DNA of 64,000 nucleotides from Rubellimicrobium roseum (GTDB lineage Bacteria; Pseudomonadota; Alphaproteobacteria; Rhodobacterales; Rhodobacteraceae): NCBI RefSeq assembly GCF_006152145.1, contig NZ_VDFV01000016.1, positions 1 to 64,000 of the forward strand, read 5' to 3'. Shown piece by piece: positions 19,253 to 28,492 of this stretch (position 1 is its first letter; each line of letters starts with the position of its first letter). The notes under the pieces were generated by a model. It saw only the letters and a program-made list of their open reading frames with translations, ran no database searches and was not told where the DNA came from. The position numbers and the translations under genes were made by a program.

Positions 19253-19756
19253 CTAGCCCAGGGCGGCGAGGGCGAGGTAGGCCACGAGGCTGAGGCCCAG
19301 CCCGACGCCCATGGGGAAGCGCTTGCCTGAGGTCCAGCTCACCCAGTCCGGGGCGAGGCGGGGGCCGATGGTCCACTTGAAGAGCCGGTGCACCAGCCAG
19401 CCGGACAGCAGGCTCAGGAGGAAGATGACGGCGAAGGTGCCGAGGTCGGCGAAGGCGATGAAGGGGGCGGCGGCGGCGGCGAACTTCGCGTCGCCCGCGC
19501 CCATCAGGTAGATGGCGTTGAGTCCCATGCCGATCAGCAGCACCACCACGAGATGCAGGAGCCGCCAGGCCCAGTCCGCGAAGGTCCACGATCCGAGCGG
19601 CAGGAGCAGGAGCCCCCCCAGGACGAAGATCGCCAGAAGAGCCAGGACGGCCTTGTTGGGGATCTTCATGCGGCTCAGGTCCACGTAGCCAGCCCAGATC
19701 GAGACCGGGACGGCCCCCAGGAGGAAGGCGAGCGCCACGTCGGGAGGGGTGCCCAC
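19253..19756 (-). CDS. cpaA: Prepilin peptidase CpaA/TadV
   Basis: 167 residues with about five membrane helices. It contains GAGDAK, the GxGD aspartyl-protease motif of type IV prepilin peptidases, and an N-terminal aspartate near DLSRMKIPN, a typical location for the second catalytic Asp. It lacks the methyltransferase half, as TadV/CpaA enzymes do, and would cleave the Flp pilin leaders after glycine. GTG at 19756 is preferred; it lies 8 bases after the upstream TPR gene's stop. Confidence 0.88.
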   Translation of the reverse strand: MGTPPDVALAFLLGAVPVSIWAGYVDLSRMKIPNKAVLALLAIFVLGGLLLLPLGSWTFADWAWRLLHLVVVLLIGMGLNAIYLMGAGDAKFAAAAAPFIAFADLGTFAVIFLLSLLSGWLVHRLFKWTIGPRLAPDWVSWTSGKRFPMGVGLGLSLVAYLALAALG

Positions 19757-19764
19757 GGGTGTCG

Positions 19765-20604
19765 TCAGCTCAGGGCCTCGAGGGCGCGCGAGGCTTCCTC
19801 GAAGTAGGTGGGGCTGGTTTCGACGGCGTCCTCGAGAAGGCCACGGCCGATGGTGACATCGTTCTGCTTGATGGCCGCGAGCCCCAGCGTGTAGAGGAGC
19901 TGCGCCCGCTCGGCCTGCGTCATGGGGACGACCGGCAGGTTGTAGTTGCGCTGGGCCCCGCGCGCGAGGACGAGGTTGTTCTTGGCGGTGAACAGGTCGG
20001 GTTCGTGGCGCAGCGCCTCGGTGAAGAGCCGCTCGGCCGCGTCGTAGTCGCCGCGGGTGAGCTTGGAGTAGCCCCAGTTGTTCAGGACCCCCGCGGGCGT
20101 GGTCGTGAGACCGGTGGCGATCTCGTAGAAGCTGTCGGCCCGACCCCAGTCGGAGGCGGCGTCGGCGACCATGGCCTCGTAGCGGTAACGCTCGAAGGTT
20201 TCGTGGGTGGGGGGGATAGCGTCGAGCGCGCCGCGCGCGCGCTCCCACTGGTTGGTGCGGATATAGGCCCCTGCCAGCTCGGTCCGGTCGTCGTTCGTGG
20301 CTTCGGGGTGGGTGGTCACGGCCTCCCAGGCCGAGACGGCCTCGGTCGCGCGACCGGCGCGGATGAGCGAGGCCGCGAGCCCGCGCCTGAGATCGATGCG
20401 GTCAGGCGCCTCGCGCGTGGCGCGGGTGAAGTAGGCCACGGCCTCCTGGGGATCGGCCACGGACATCATGACGTCGTTGAGGCCGGACTCGTCGATGACG
20501 TTGATGTCCTCCAGGGCGTCCTGCACCGCCCTGTCGCCCGAAGGCGCGCAGGCTGACAGGAGCGCAAGCGCCAGGATCGCGCCGGTCATGGAGTGGTGGT
20601 TCAT
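19765..20604 (-). CDS. Tad locus TPR lipoprotein (TadD-like)
   Basis: 279 residues. The lipobox LLSAC puts the lipidated cysteine at residue 19. Several tetratricopeptide repeats follow (for example NNWGYSKLTRGDYDAAERLF and KNNLVLARG). TadD-type lipoproteins help assemble or localise the RcpA/CpaC secretin. It is the second of two adjacent TPR lipoproteins in the cluster; 14 bases separate it from the first. Confidence 0.82.
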   Translation of the reverse strand: MNHHSMTGAILALALLSACAPSGDRAVQDALEDINVIDESGLNDVMMSVADPQEAVAYFTRATREAPDRIDLRRGLAASLIRAGRATEAVSAWEAVTTHPEATNDDRTELAGAYIRTNQWERARGALDAIPPTHETFERYRYEAMVADAASDWGRADSFYEIATGLTTTPAGVLNNWGYSKLTRGDYDAAERLFTEALRHEPDLFTAKNNLVLARGAQRNYNLPVVPMTQAERAQLLYTLGLAAIKQNDVTIGRGLLEDAVETSPTYFEEASRALEALS

Positions 20605-20618
20605 TCTGCCCCCTCGCC

Positions 20619-21224
20619 TCAGAGCGGCTCGATGGCAAGAAGGGCGTCCTCGGGACGGAGCGCGCCCTCGTCGCCCACGCCGATGAGCTGGACCTGCCCG
20701 CCAAGGTCGCCGGTCGGGGCCTGATCGCCCTCTAGGACGCCAGTGTAGAACGGGTCCTGCATCCGGGCGAGGGCAAGGCGGAGATTGTTTCGGATCGTGT
20801 CACTGTTGCCGCTGTCTGCGGCATAGGCCCGGCGAAAGACTTCGGAGGCCTCTCCGTATTTCTCCTGCTCCATGAGGAGCACGCCCAGGTTGTTCCACGC
20901 GGGGACGAAGCGGGGGTCCTCCTCGACGGCCTCGCGCAGCAGGCGCTCGGCCTGCCCAAGCCGGCCCAGGCGAAGGTTGGCGCTGCCCATGCCTGCCAGC
21001 GTGTCGGGCGTGAGCCCGTCTTCCGCCGCCGCCCGCATGTAGGCGTCGAGAGCGAGCTGGTGCTGGCCCGCGGCCATGAGGCGATGACCGGTCTCTAAGG
21101 GGTCGGCGCCGCCGCCGGGCGCCACGCCCGGCGCATAGACCCCGTCCGCCGCGCGGTTGATGCCCGGCACGCCACAGGCGGCCAGCCCGGCCAAGGCCGC
21201 GAGGCAAAGGAGCGTGCGTCCCAT
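20619..21224 (-). CDS. tadD: Tad locus TPR lipoprotein TadD
   Basis: 201 residues with lipobox LAAC (cysteine at residue 17) and three or so tetratricopeptide repeats (LGRLGQAERLLREAVEEDPRFVPAWNNLG is one repeat pair). It is the probable TadD pilotin-like outer membrane lipoprotein of the Flp pilus. It starts 8 bases after the tadC stop. Confidence 0.85.
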   Translation of the reverse strand: MGRTLLCLAALAGLAACGVPGINRAADGVYAPGVAPGGGADPLETGHRLMAAGQHQLALDAYMRAAAEDGLTPDTLAGMGSANLRLGRLGQAERLLREAVEEDPRFVPAWNNLGVLLMEQEKYGEASEVFRRAYAADSGNSDTIRNNLRLALARMQDPFYTGVLEGDQAPTGDLGGQVQLIGVGDEGALRPEDALLAIEPL

Positions 21225-21232
21225 AGGGCCCG

Positions 21233-22249
21233 TCAGTTCTTGTCCTCGATGCCGGTGGCTTCCTGCACGCCGCCGCCCATGACGTCGGAAATCTCGTAAA
21301 CGGACGGCCCGAGCAGGATGATGAGAAGCGGCGGCACCGTCAACATCATGGTCGCGAGCGTCATCTTTGTGGGCAGCGTATTGGCCTTCTCCTCGGCGCG
21401 CATCACGCGCTTGTCGCGCATCTCGCCCGCGTAGACCCGCAGGGCGTCGGCGATCGAGGTCCCGAACTGCTGGCTCTGGATCAGCACCGTCACGAAGGAG
21501 GAGATGTCCATGACGCCGCAGCGCTCGGCCAGGTCGCGCAGCACCTGCACCTTGTCCTTGCCGGCCTTGAGCTCGTTCGAGACGATGTCGAACTCGTCGG
21601 CGAGATCGGGGAAGCCCGAGCGAAGCTCCTTGGCGACGCGCACGATGGACTGGTCCATCGACTGGCCCGCCTCGACGCAGACGAGCATCATATCGAGGCT
21701 GTCGGGGAAGGCGTTGGTGATGTTCTCCTTGCGCGTGGCCTGACGCCGCGTGACCCAGTACTTGGGCGTCATGTAGCCCACGACCCCCGGCAGGAGGATC
21801 TGGATCGCCATGTCGGTGGTGTCCGGGTCGATCCCGGTCGTCGCGGCGTTGTAGAGCGAGTAGACCACCCCGAGCGTGAGGCCCCCGAGCCCCAGCGCGA
21901 ACTGGGAGAAGTGGTACATCCGCACCGCGTTCTTGGACGGATAGCCCGCCTGCAGCAGCTTAAGCCGGACCGCCGAGTATTCCTTTTCGTCCTGCGGCTC
22001 GAGGAAGTTTGAGTATTTCTCGAGCTTGTCCGTGCCGTTGGCGCGGCGCAGCCGCTCGGCCTTCTCGCGGGCGGCCTGATCGGCGGCGGTCCGTTCCTTG
22101 AGCCGCTCGAAGCCGTCCTTGGGCCGGAACAGGAAGGCGGGCAGGGCGATCAGGATCATGACAATCCCGACCAGACCCACCGCCATGACCGGGCCCGAGG
22201 GGCCCAGCGTCGCGATGAGCCAGTCGTTGAAGGACGCGAGAACGGACAT
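21233..22249 (-). CDS. tadC: Tad pilus platform protein TadC
   Basis: 338 residues. A type II secretion F-domain inner-membrane protein with an N-terminal membrane helix (about 20-42), a second pair about 115-150, and a C-terminal hydrophobic hairpin before DVMGGG. The central cytoplasmic helical domain has the family motif ALRVYAGEMRDKR. TadC forms the inner-membrane platform with TadB. It is 9 bases after the tadB stop and reads in the operon direction. Confidence 0.93.
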   Translation of the reverse strand: MSVLASFNDWLIATLGPSGPVMAVGLVGIVMILIALPAFLFRPKDGFERLKERTAADQAAREKAERLRRANGTDKLEKYSNFLEPQDEKEYSAVRLKLLQAGYPSKNAVRMYHFSQFALGLGGLTLGVVYSLYNAATTGIDPDTTDMAIQILLPGVVGYMTPKYWVTRRQATRKENITNAFPDSLDMMLVCVEAGQSMDQSIVRVAKELRSGFPDLADEFDIVSNELKAGKDKVQVLRDLAERCGVMDISSFVTVLIQSQQFGTSIADALRVYAGEMRDKRVMRAEEKANTLPTKMTLATMMLTVPPLLIILLGPSVYEISDVMGGGVQEATGIEDKN

Positions 22250-22258
22250 GGGAATCCC

Positions 22259-23227
22259 TCAGACCTTGATGTTCACGAGGGCCCGCATCACAAAGACGTT
22301 GGCCACCAGGAAGGCGCCCACGACCAAGCAGGCGGGGGTAAAATAGATCGTCTCGCGGACCTTGTCGTAGTAGTTGGGCTGGGCGACGTTGATCCCCACC
22401 AGCGCCACGAGCGGGAAGCCCGACAGGAAGTTCGAGGACCACTTGGCTTCGGCGGTGATGGCCTTGACGCGGCGGAAGAGCTTGAACCGCGCGCGGATCA
22501 CCTTGGCCAGGCCGTCGAGGATCTCGGCCAGGTTGCCGCCCGCCTGCTGCTGGATCGAGACCGCCACCGCAAGGAAGCGGAGGTCCTGCATGCCGATCCG
22601 CTCGGCCATGTGCTTGAGCGCCTCGCCCATGTCGCGGCCGTAGGCGGCCTCGTCGGCGATCATGCCGATCTCGCTGCCCAGCGGATCGGGGATCTCCTGG
22701 GCCACGATGCCGATGGAGGAGGAGAAGGGATGGCCCACGCGCAGGGACCGGACCATGAGCTCCACCGCCTCGGGGAGCTGCTCCTCGATCATAGAGAGGC
22801 GCTTCTTGGCCTTGTGGCCGACCCAGACATAGACGCCGCCCACGCCCATGGCGACCGCGACGGCGGCGCGCACGGGGGTGGAGGCGCCTGTGCCGAAGGT
22901 CATGCCCACGAAGGCCAGGCCCGAGAGCACGATCATGATAAGGATGAGTTGGATGGGCGTGAAGGCGATGTTGGCCTTCTGCGCCTTCTCCGCGAGAAGC
23001 GAGTAGAAGGGGATCGACTGCGACTTGATGTGCTGGGTCATCTCCTTGCGGAGCTGGTCCATCACCTTTTCGCGGCCCGCGCCCTTTTCCAGGAGGTCGA
23101 GGCGGCGGTTCACGCGGCTGTTGAGGCTGATCGACTTGCCGAAGGCCGTGAGGTAGATGCCTTCGACCAGCGCGAGCACCGCGATGAAGATCAGTCCGTA
23201 GATGATCGGCTCGGCCGAGATTTCCAT
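22259..23227 (-). CDS. tadB: Tad pilus platform protein TadB
   Basis: 322 residues, type II secretion F-domain protein. Membrane segments lie about residues 8-28, 90-125 and 265-320. The cytoplasmic domain contains LPEAVELMVRSLRVGHPF and the conserved QQQAGGNLAEIL of the family. TadB is the partner of TadC and the CpaF/TadA ATPase. It lies 4 bases after cpaF. Confidence 0.94.
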   Translation of the reverse strand: MEISAEPIIYGLIFIAVLALVEGIYLTAFGKSISLNSRVNRRLDLLEKGAGREKVMDQLRKEMTQHIKSQSIPFYSLLAEKAQKANIAFTPIQLILIMIVLSGLAFVGMTFGTGASTPVRAAVAVAMGVGGVYVWVGHKAKKRLSMIEEQLPEAVELMVRSLRVGHPFSSSIGIVAQEIPDPLGSEIGMIADEAAYGRDMGEALKHMAERIGMQDLRFLAVAVSIQQQAGGNLAEILDGLAKVIRARFKLFRRVKAITAEAKWSSNFLSGFPLVALVGINVAQPNYYDKVRETIYFTPACLVVGAFLVANVFVMRALVNIKV

Positions 23228-23231
23228 GGCG

Positions 23232-24683
23232 TCACCCCTTGGTCGGTTCGAAGATGGACGGCGGCAGGTCGTAGCCCCAGAGCCGGAACCGCTCGCTGAA
23301 GTGCGAGCGCACGCCCGTGGCGGTGAAGTGCCCGAGGATCTTGTTCTCGGGCGTCAGGCCCGTGCGCTGGAAGCGGAACACCTCCTGCATGGAGATGACC
23401 TCGCCTTCCATGCCGGTGATCTCGGTGATCGAGGTCATGCGGCGCGAGCCGTCCTGCAGGCGCGAGGCCTGCACGATCAGGTTCACGGCCGAGGCGATCT
23501 GGGCGCGCACGGCCTTGAGCGGCATCTCGATCCCGGCCATCGCGACCATGTTCTCGAGGCGGCTCACGCCGTCGCGGGCGGAGTTGGCGTGGATCGTGGT
23601 CATCGAGCCATCGTGGCCGGTGTTCATGGCCTGGAGCATGTCGATGACCTCCTCGCCGCGGGTTTCCCCCACGATGATGCGGTCGGGACGCATCCGGAGC
23701 GCGTTGCGCAGGCAGTCGCGCTGGGTCACGGCGCCCTTGCCCTCGACGTTGGGGGGGCGGCTCTCCATGCGGCCCACATGGGTCTGCTGGAGCTGGAGTT
23801 CGGCGGTGTCCTCGATGGTGAGGACGCGTTCCTCGTTGCCGATGAAAGACGAGAGCGCGTTGAGGGTGGTCGTCTTACCCGAGCCCGTGCCGCCCGACAC
23901 GATGATGTTGAGGCGGGTCGACACGGCGGCCTGGAGATAGGCGGCCATCTCCTCGGAGAAGGCGCCGAAGCGAACGAGGTCGTCGATCGACAGCTTGTCC
24001 TTCTTGAACTTCCGAATGGAGACGAGCGAGCCGTCCACCGCCACGGGTGGCACCATGGCGTTGAAGCGCGAGCCGTCGGCAAGACGGGCGTCGACATAAG
24101 GGTTCGATTCGTCCACGCGCCGGCCCACGGCCGAGACGATCTTGTCGATGATTCGGAGGAGGTGCTTCTCGTCCTTGAAGGTGATGTCGGTGATCTGGAG
24201 CTTGCCCGCCCGTTCCACGAAGATCTGGTGCGGGCCGTTCACTAGGATGTCGTTGACGGTGTCGTCCTTCAGCAGCGCTTCGAGGGGGCCGAGGCCGCGG
24301 ACCTCGTCGTAAAGGTCTTGGTAGAGTTGGGCGCGCTCGTCGCGGTTGATGGGCATGCCCATGTCGTCGATGGACTCGCCGGCGATGTTCTGGATCTCCT
24401 GCCGGAGGTCCTGCTCGGAAGCCTTGTCGAGAGCGGCGAGGTTGAGGTTGTCGAGCAGCACCTTGTGCAGCTCGAGCTTGACCTCCTGGAGCTTCTCCTT
24501 GCGCTTGCGCGCCTGGTCGGCGCCCTGCGCCTCGGCGGGGCGGACCTGGCCCGGGCGCATCAGGGCGCGTGCGGGATCGGCAGGGGCGGGGCCGGGCGCG
24601 GCGGTCGGCGCGGCGGCGGGGGCCAGACCGGCGGTGACGGGCTCGGGTTTTGTGACGTCAGACTTGCGGAACTTCGAGAACAT
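23232..24683 (-). CDS. cpaF: Tad pilus assembly ATPase CpaF/TadA
   Basis: 483 residues. A secretion ATPase of the VirB11/GspE superfamily with Walker [13 protein letters not shown], Asp box DTAELQ, Walker [12 protein letters not shown] and His box [13 protein letters not shown]. The first 60 residues are Pro/Ala-rich and disordered. The hexamer powers Flp pilin assembly and possibly retraction. It is part of the cpaE-cpaF-tadB-tadC run; the ATG follows a weak ribosome site after the cpaE stop (21 bases). Confidence 0.97.
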   Translation of the reverse strand: MFSKFRKSDVTKPEPVTAGLAPAAAPTAAPGPAPADPARALMRPGQVRPAEAQGADQARKRKEKLQEVKLELHKVLLDNLNLAALDKASEQDLRQEIQNIAGESIDDMGMPINRDERAQLYQDLYDEVRGLGPLEALLKDDTVNDILVNGPHQIFVERAGKLQITDITFKDEKHLLRIIDKIVSAVGRRVDESNPYVDARLADGSRFNAMVPPVAVDGSLVSIRKFKKDKLSIDDLVRFGAFSEEMAAYLQAAVSTRLNIIVSGGTGSGKTTTLNALSSFIGNEERVLTIEDTAELQLQQTHVGRMESRPPNVEGKGAVTQRDCLRNALRMRPDRIIVGETRGEEVIDMLQAMNTGHDGSMTTIHANSARDGVSRLENMVAMAGIEMPLKAVRAQIASAVNLIVQASRLQDGSRRMTSITEITGMEGEVISMQEVFRFQRTGLTPENKILGHFTATGVRSHFSERFRLWGYDLPPSIFEPTKG

Positions 24684-24704
24684 CGGGGAACCAGGTTCGA
24701 AGGG

Positions 24705-25967
24705 TCAGGCGCGGGCGCGGACCTTCTGGGGCGCCGCCTCCGCGAGGTTGATCTCGTGGATCGACTTGGCGAGCTTGGCGATCTCCCGGCGCAGCGCATT
24801 CTTGGGCGCAGCCTCGGCCAAGGGAAGGCCTTGGTCGGCGGCCTCGGCCGCCACGCGTCCCCCATCGGGGAACTGCAGCTCGATCGAGATGCCGAGCGAT
24901 TCGGCCATCCGCTTGACGCGTGACCGCCCCGACAGGTCGGCGAAGCCCGGCGCGCGGTTGAGCGCGAAGCGGAACTTGTGGAAGGGCAGCCCTTCGGCGG
25001 CGAGCGCCCGTTTGATGCGCAACGTGTTCTGCGCCGATCGCATGTCGAGACCGATCACGGCGAAGCAGATGTGAGCCGCGTTCAGGACGGCCTCGCTCCA
25101 GTCCGCCATCACGGGGGGCGTGTCGATCACCACGTAGTCGAAGTTCACCCGAGCCGTCTCGATGAGCCGCGCGACGTCGGCCGGGCTCACGAGGTCCATG
25201 GGTACGAGGTCGAGGGGTGCGGTGAGGACGTGAAGGCGATCGTTGTAGGTCTGCAGCGCCCCATCCAGCACGTCGCCGTCGAGGGCGCCCGTGTCGGCCA
25301 GCATCTCCTGCACGGCCTCGCGCCGGGGCAAGTCGAGGAAGGTTGCCACCGAGCCGAACTGGAGCCCGAGATCGATGAGGCAGACCTTGGGGGAGAGGTC
25401 CTTGTCGAGAGTCGCGAGTTCCCAGGCCAGGTTGACGGCCAGCGTCGTCCCGCCGGCGCCGCCGGCCATGGCGTAGACGGGAATCACCACGCCGGAATGG
25501 CCGCCGCCCGCCGGCGCCTCGGCCGGGGTGTCGGCGGCGGCGCTGGGCTTGGAGCCCCGGCCCCGCTTGGGGCTGCTGACGGCCCGCAGAAGCTCGCCCT
25601 CGGGAAGGGGATAGGGAATGAACTCGTCTGCGCCCTCGCGGAGGAGTTGGTGGAGCGCCGCCGGCGACACGTCCTCGGCCACGAGGATCACCCGGACACC
25701 CTTGGCGCGGGCGGCGGCGATGATCGCTACAACGGGTTCGAGGTCGCCTTCATCGCTTTCGTCGATGGCCACGACCACGAAATCCAGATGCTCGGCATCG
25801 GGCTGGTCGAGGAAGGTCAGCGCTTCGTTGAAGCCGAGATCACCCCAGCGATCGGCCGCGACGTTCTGCATGTCCTCGATCAGAAGGTCGAACTTCTGCA
25901 CGTCGCGGCTGATCGTGCAGGCCGCGATGGATGGGGCCTCGCTCAGCAACCCGACGTTCCTGCTCAT
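24705..25967 (-). CDS. cpaE: Tad pilus localisation protein CpaE/TadZ
   Basis: 420 residues. An N-terminal atypical receiver-like domain (about 30-140) is followed by a ParA/MinD-like ATPase fold (about 160-400). The P-loop region reads AGGAGGTTLA, in place of the canonical KGGxGKTT, so both lysines are missing, which suggests weak or no ATP hydrolysis. CpaE/TadZ proteins place the Tad machine at the pole and recruit CpaF. GGAGG lies upstream of the ATG. The gene starts 177 bases after ompA. Confidence 0.93.
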   Translation of the reverse strand: MSRNVGLLSEAPSIAACTISRDVQKFDLLIEDMQNVAADRWGDLGFNEALTFLDQPDAEHLDFVVVAIDESDEGDLEPVVAIIAAARAKGVRVILVAEDVSPAALHQLLREGADEFIPYPLPEGELLRAVSSPKRGRGSKPSAAADTPAEAPAGGGHSGVVIPVYAMAGGAGGTTLAVNLAWELATLDKDLSPKVCLIDLGLQFGSVATFLDLPRREAVQEMLADTGALDGDVLDGALQTYNDRLHVLTAPLDLVPMDLVSPADVARLIETARVNFDYVVIDTPPVMADWSEAVLNAAHICFAVIGLDMRSAQNTLRIKRALAAEGLPFHKFRFALNRAPGFADLSGRSRVKRMAESLGISIELQFPDGGRVAAEAADQGLPLAEAAPKNALRREIAKLAKSIHEINLAEAAPQKVRARA

Positions 25968-26144
25968 GGCACCTACCTCCTGGGCCGGATCGGGCCCGGC
26001 CTCGTTCCTGGGGCCTGACCCGCGCCGAAGCGCGGCAGGTCAGGCGCTGATGTGCAGGATTGCGCGGAATGGTGACAAGATTGGGGCCGGAACCGTGTGT
26101 TTATGGGGTTGATCGAAACAACTGCGTGGTTGGAGGGTGGATTA

Positions 26145-26813
26145 TCAACCGCCTGCCGCACCGCCCTCACCGCCGCCTTCGCCACCTGCGGCCTCACCTC
26201 CACCACCGCCGCTGGCGGCGAAGCCGGTCGGGGTCGTGGCCGAGAGGACATATTCGCGGAAGACGATCGCCGCGTACTTGCCGTTGAGCACGTCGGGATT
26301 GTCCTCGACGAAGCCGCGCACGTCCGTCACGGTGCGGCGGTTCGCCCGCTCGGGCGACTGAGTCGCGACGAGGGGCTGCGTTTCGCCCTGCGAGACCAGC
26401 GCCTCGAGCCGGCCGCGATCGATGCCCTGCGACACGAGGAAGCTGACCGCAGCCTGGGCACGGCGCAGGCCCAAGCCTTCGTTGTAGGCGGCCGAGCCCA
26501 CGAGGTCGGTATGCCCGTAGACCGCGAAACGCACTTCGGGGAACTGGCGGATGAAGGCGGCCTGCTGCGCGAGCGCAGTCCGCGCCTCGGCGTCGAGCTC
26601 GGCCGAGTCGAAGGCGAAGTTGATGGTGGTGGGCACGGCGTCGGCGAAGCGGTTCGACAGGGAGACCGCATAGGACATCTGACCCGACTGGATCAGGACG
26701 TTGTTCATGGTCGCGTTGCCGAAGCCCCTGTTCGACAGCTCGCCGCCCAGCTCGGGGGCGCAGCCCGCGAGGAGGAGGGCCGCCGGGATCGTGCCGAGAA
26801 TTAGCCGCCGCAT
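26145..26813 (-). CDS. OmpA-family lipoprotein of the Tad locus
   Basis: 222 residues. The lipobox LLAGC gives a lipidated cysteine at about residue 18. An OmpA-like C-terminal domain (about 60-165) carries INFAFDSAELDAEA and YGHTDLVGSAAYN. The final 25 residues are almost all Gly/Glu/Ala. It probably anchors the secretin to peptidoglycan. The ATG at 26813 is chosen because TTGAGGGA precedes it. The stop of cpaC overlaps its ribosome site. Anchoring of the pilus channel is inferred from location between cpaC and cpaE. Confidence 0.85.
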   Translation of the reverse strand: MRRLILGTIPAALLLAGCAPELGGELSNRGFGNATMNNVLIQSGQMSYAVSLSNRFADAVPTTINFAFDSAELDAEARTALAQQAAFIRQFPEVRFAVYGHTDLVGSAAYNEGLGLRRAQAAVSFLVSQGIDRGRLEALVSQGETQPLVATQSPERANRRTVTDVRGFVEDNPDVLNGKYAAIVFREYVLSATTPTGFAASGGGGGEAAGGEGGGEGGAAGG

Positions 26814-26821
26814 CACGTCCC

Positions 26822-28249
26822 TCAATCCATCACATAGCCGTAGGAGCCGGAAAAGTCTTGGCGCGCCACTTCGCCTGCGCCGCCCGACCGGGGCGCCTGG
26901 GCGGCCTCGACCCGCCCGAACAGGAACAGGTCCCGCTCGGAGGGCGGCCGCACGCGGTCAGTGGGAAGCGCCAGCGCCTCGCCGCGGGTGGGCGTGACCA
27001 GATGCGGCGTGATGATGATCACGAGCTCGGTCTGGGCACGCTGATATTCGGCCGAGCGGAACAGGGCCCCCAGGACCGGAATGTCGCCCAGGAAGGGCAC
27101 CTGCCCGTTCAGGTCGCGGAAGTCGTCCGACAGGAGGCCCGCGATCGCAAAGCTCTCGCCGTCGCGCATCTCCACGGTCGTCGAGGTCTCGCGCCGGCGG
27201 AACGCGTCAATGGTGAAGCCGCCACCGAGGTTCACGCCATTGGCCGGGTCGATCGAGGACACGGCCGCCTGCATCTCGATGTTGATGAGGTCGCCGTCGA
27301 CGACGCGGGGAACGAAACCCAGCTCGACGCCGAAGGGCTTGTACTCGACCGAGATCGTGTTCTCGTCCTGTGCCACGGGCACGGGATATTCCCCGCCTGC
27401 GAGGAAGCGCGCTTCCTGGCCGGAAAGGGCCGTGAGGTTGGGCTCGGCCAGTGTGCGGACCACGCCCCGGCTTTCCAGCGCCTCGAGCAGGAGGCCGACT
27501 TCGAGCCCGCCGGCGTTGAAGCCGAAAAGGATCGCGCCGTTGTTGGTGTTGGCCGTCGGGATGTTGCCCCCAAACGCGTTGTTCACGCCGCCCGAGGTGT
27601 TGAGCGAGCCTGTCCCGGCCGAGATTCCCAGGTCGTCGCCGAAGCCTGTGCCCTGCAGGGCCAGAGACGAGGACAGCGACTTGGAAACCGAGCGGTTCAT
27701 CTCGGCGAATCGGACCTGGAGCATGACCTGCTGGGTTCCGCCCACCGTGAGCAGGTTCGAGACCCGGTCGGGCGCGTAGCGGTTGGCCAGTTCGATCGCG
27801 CGGTCGAGATCCTGGATGCTGTCCACGGTGCCCGACAGCACGATGCCGTCGTTGGCGGTCCGCACCTCGATGCCTTGGCCAGGAAGGATCTGCTCGAGCC
27901 GTTCCTTGAATTCGGCGATGTCGGGGGTGACGCGCACCTCGACGTTGGCGATGAGCTGGCCGTCGGCGCCCAGAAGGGTCAGCGTCGTGCGGCCCGGCGC
28001 CTTGCCCAGCACATAGATGGTGCGGTCCGACAGCGACGAGATGTCGGCGATGCCGGGGTTCGCGATGCTGAGTTCGGTGAAGGGGACGTCCGACTCGACC
28101 ACGACGGCGCGGTTGAGCGGAACGTCCAGCGGCTCGCTCACGCTGCCGGTCAGCACGGTCAGCGTCTGGGCCGGCACGCCGGAAGGAAGGCCCGCCACTG
28201 CCAAGGTCAGGCCCGCCAAGGCGGCCTGCAGGAAACGGTGTGTGGTCAT
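26822..28249 (-). CDS. cpaC: Tad pilus secretin CpaC/RcpA
   Basis: 475 residues. A signal peptide (ending VPAQ, about residue 28) is followed by an N-terminal pilus-assembly domain (about 40-120), a BON-like domain, then the GspD/secretin domain (about 220-430) with SGQEARFLAGGEYPVPVA and VGTP-like strand motifs. It forms the outer-membrane channel for the Flp pilus. The ATG at 28249 follows GAGGCAGGAG. It is separated from cpaB by 243 bases that include a hairpin terminator. Confidence 0.95.
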   Translation of the reverse strand: MTTHRFLQAALAGLTLAVAGLPSGVPAQTLTVLTGSVSEPLDVPLNRAVVVESDVPFTELSIANPGIADISSLSDRTIYVLGKAPGRTTLTLLGADGQLIANVEVRVTPDIAEFKERLEQILPGQGIEVRTANDGIVLSGTVDSIQDLDRAIELANRYAPDRVSNLLTVGGTQQVMLQVRFAEMNRSVSKSLSSSLALQGTGFGDDLGISAGTGSLNTSGGVNNAFGGNIPTANTNNGAILFGFNAGGLEVGLLLEALESRGVVRTLAEPNLTALSGQEARFLAGGEYPVPVAQDENTISVEYKPFGVELGFVPRVVDGDLINIEMQAAVSSIDPANGVNLGGGFTIDAFRRRETSTTVEMRDGESFAIAGLLSDDFRDLNGQVPFLGDIPVLGALFRSAEYQRAQTELVIIITPHLVTPTRGEALALPTDRVRPPSERDLFLFGRVEAAQAPRSGGAGEVARQDFSGSYGYVMD

Positions 28250-28432
28250 CACTCCTGCCTCTCGGTCCCGGATGCGGACGTTGCTATAGCCCGAAGGCGG
28301 TCCGTCCTTTTCAGAGAGCCTGTCGCCCCCGCGTCCGTCTGGCAAGCGATCCGACGACCTCTCACGTCCTCGCGAGCCAGTCGTGCCCCAGCCGCCACAG
28401 AGCCGCCATCCTCCGGCCTGTTGCAAGACGAA

Positions 28433-28462
28433 GCGGCGCGCCCCTGGACAGGAGCGCGCCGC
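28433..28462 (-). terminator. Rho-independent-like terminator after cpaB
   Basis: An 8-base-pair perfect GC stem (GCGGCGCG/CGCGCCGC) with a 14-base loop lies 31 bases downstream of the cpaB stop. On the minus strand it is followed by TTCGTCTTG, a weak T-tract. It would separate flp-cpaB transcription from cpaC and the rest of the tad operon. Confidence 0.5.
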
Positions 28463-28492
28463 GTGTCGTGGGTCGATCGATTGGGGGCGCCG

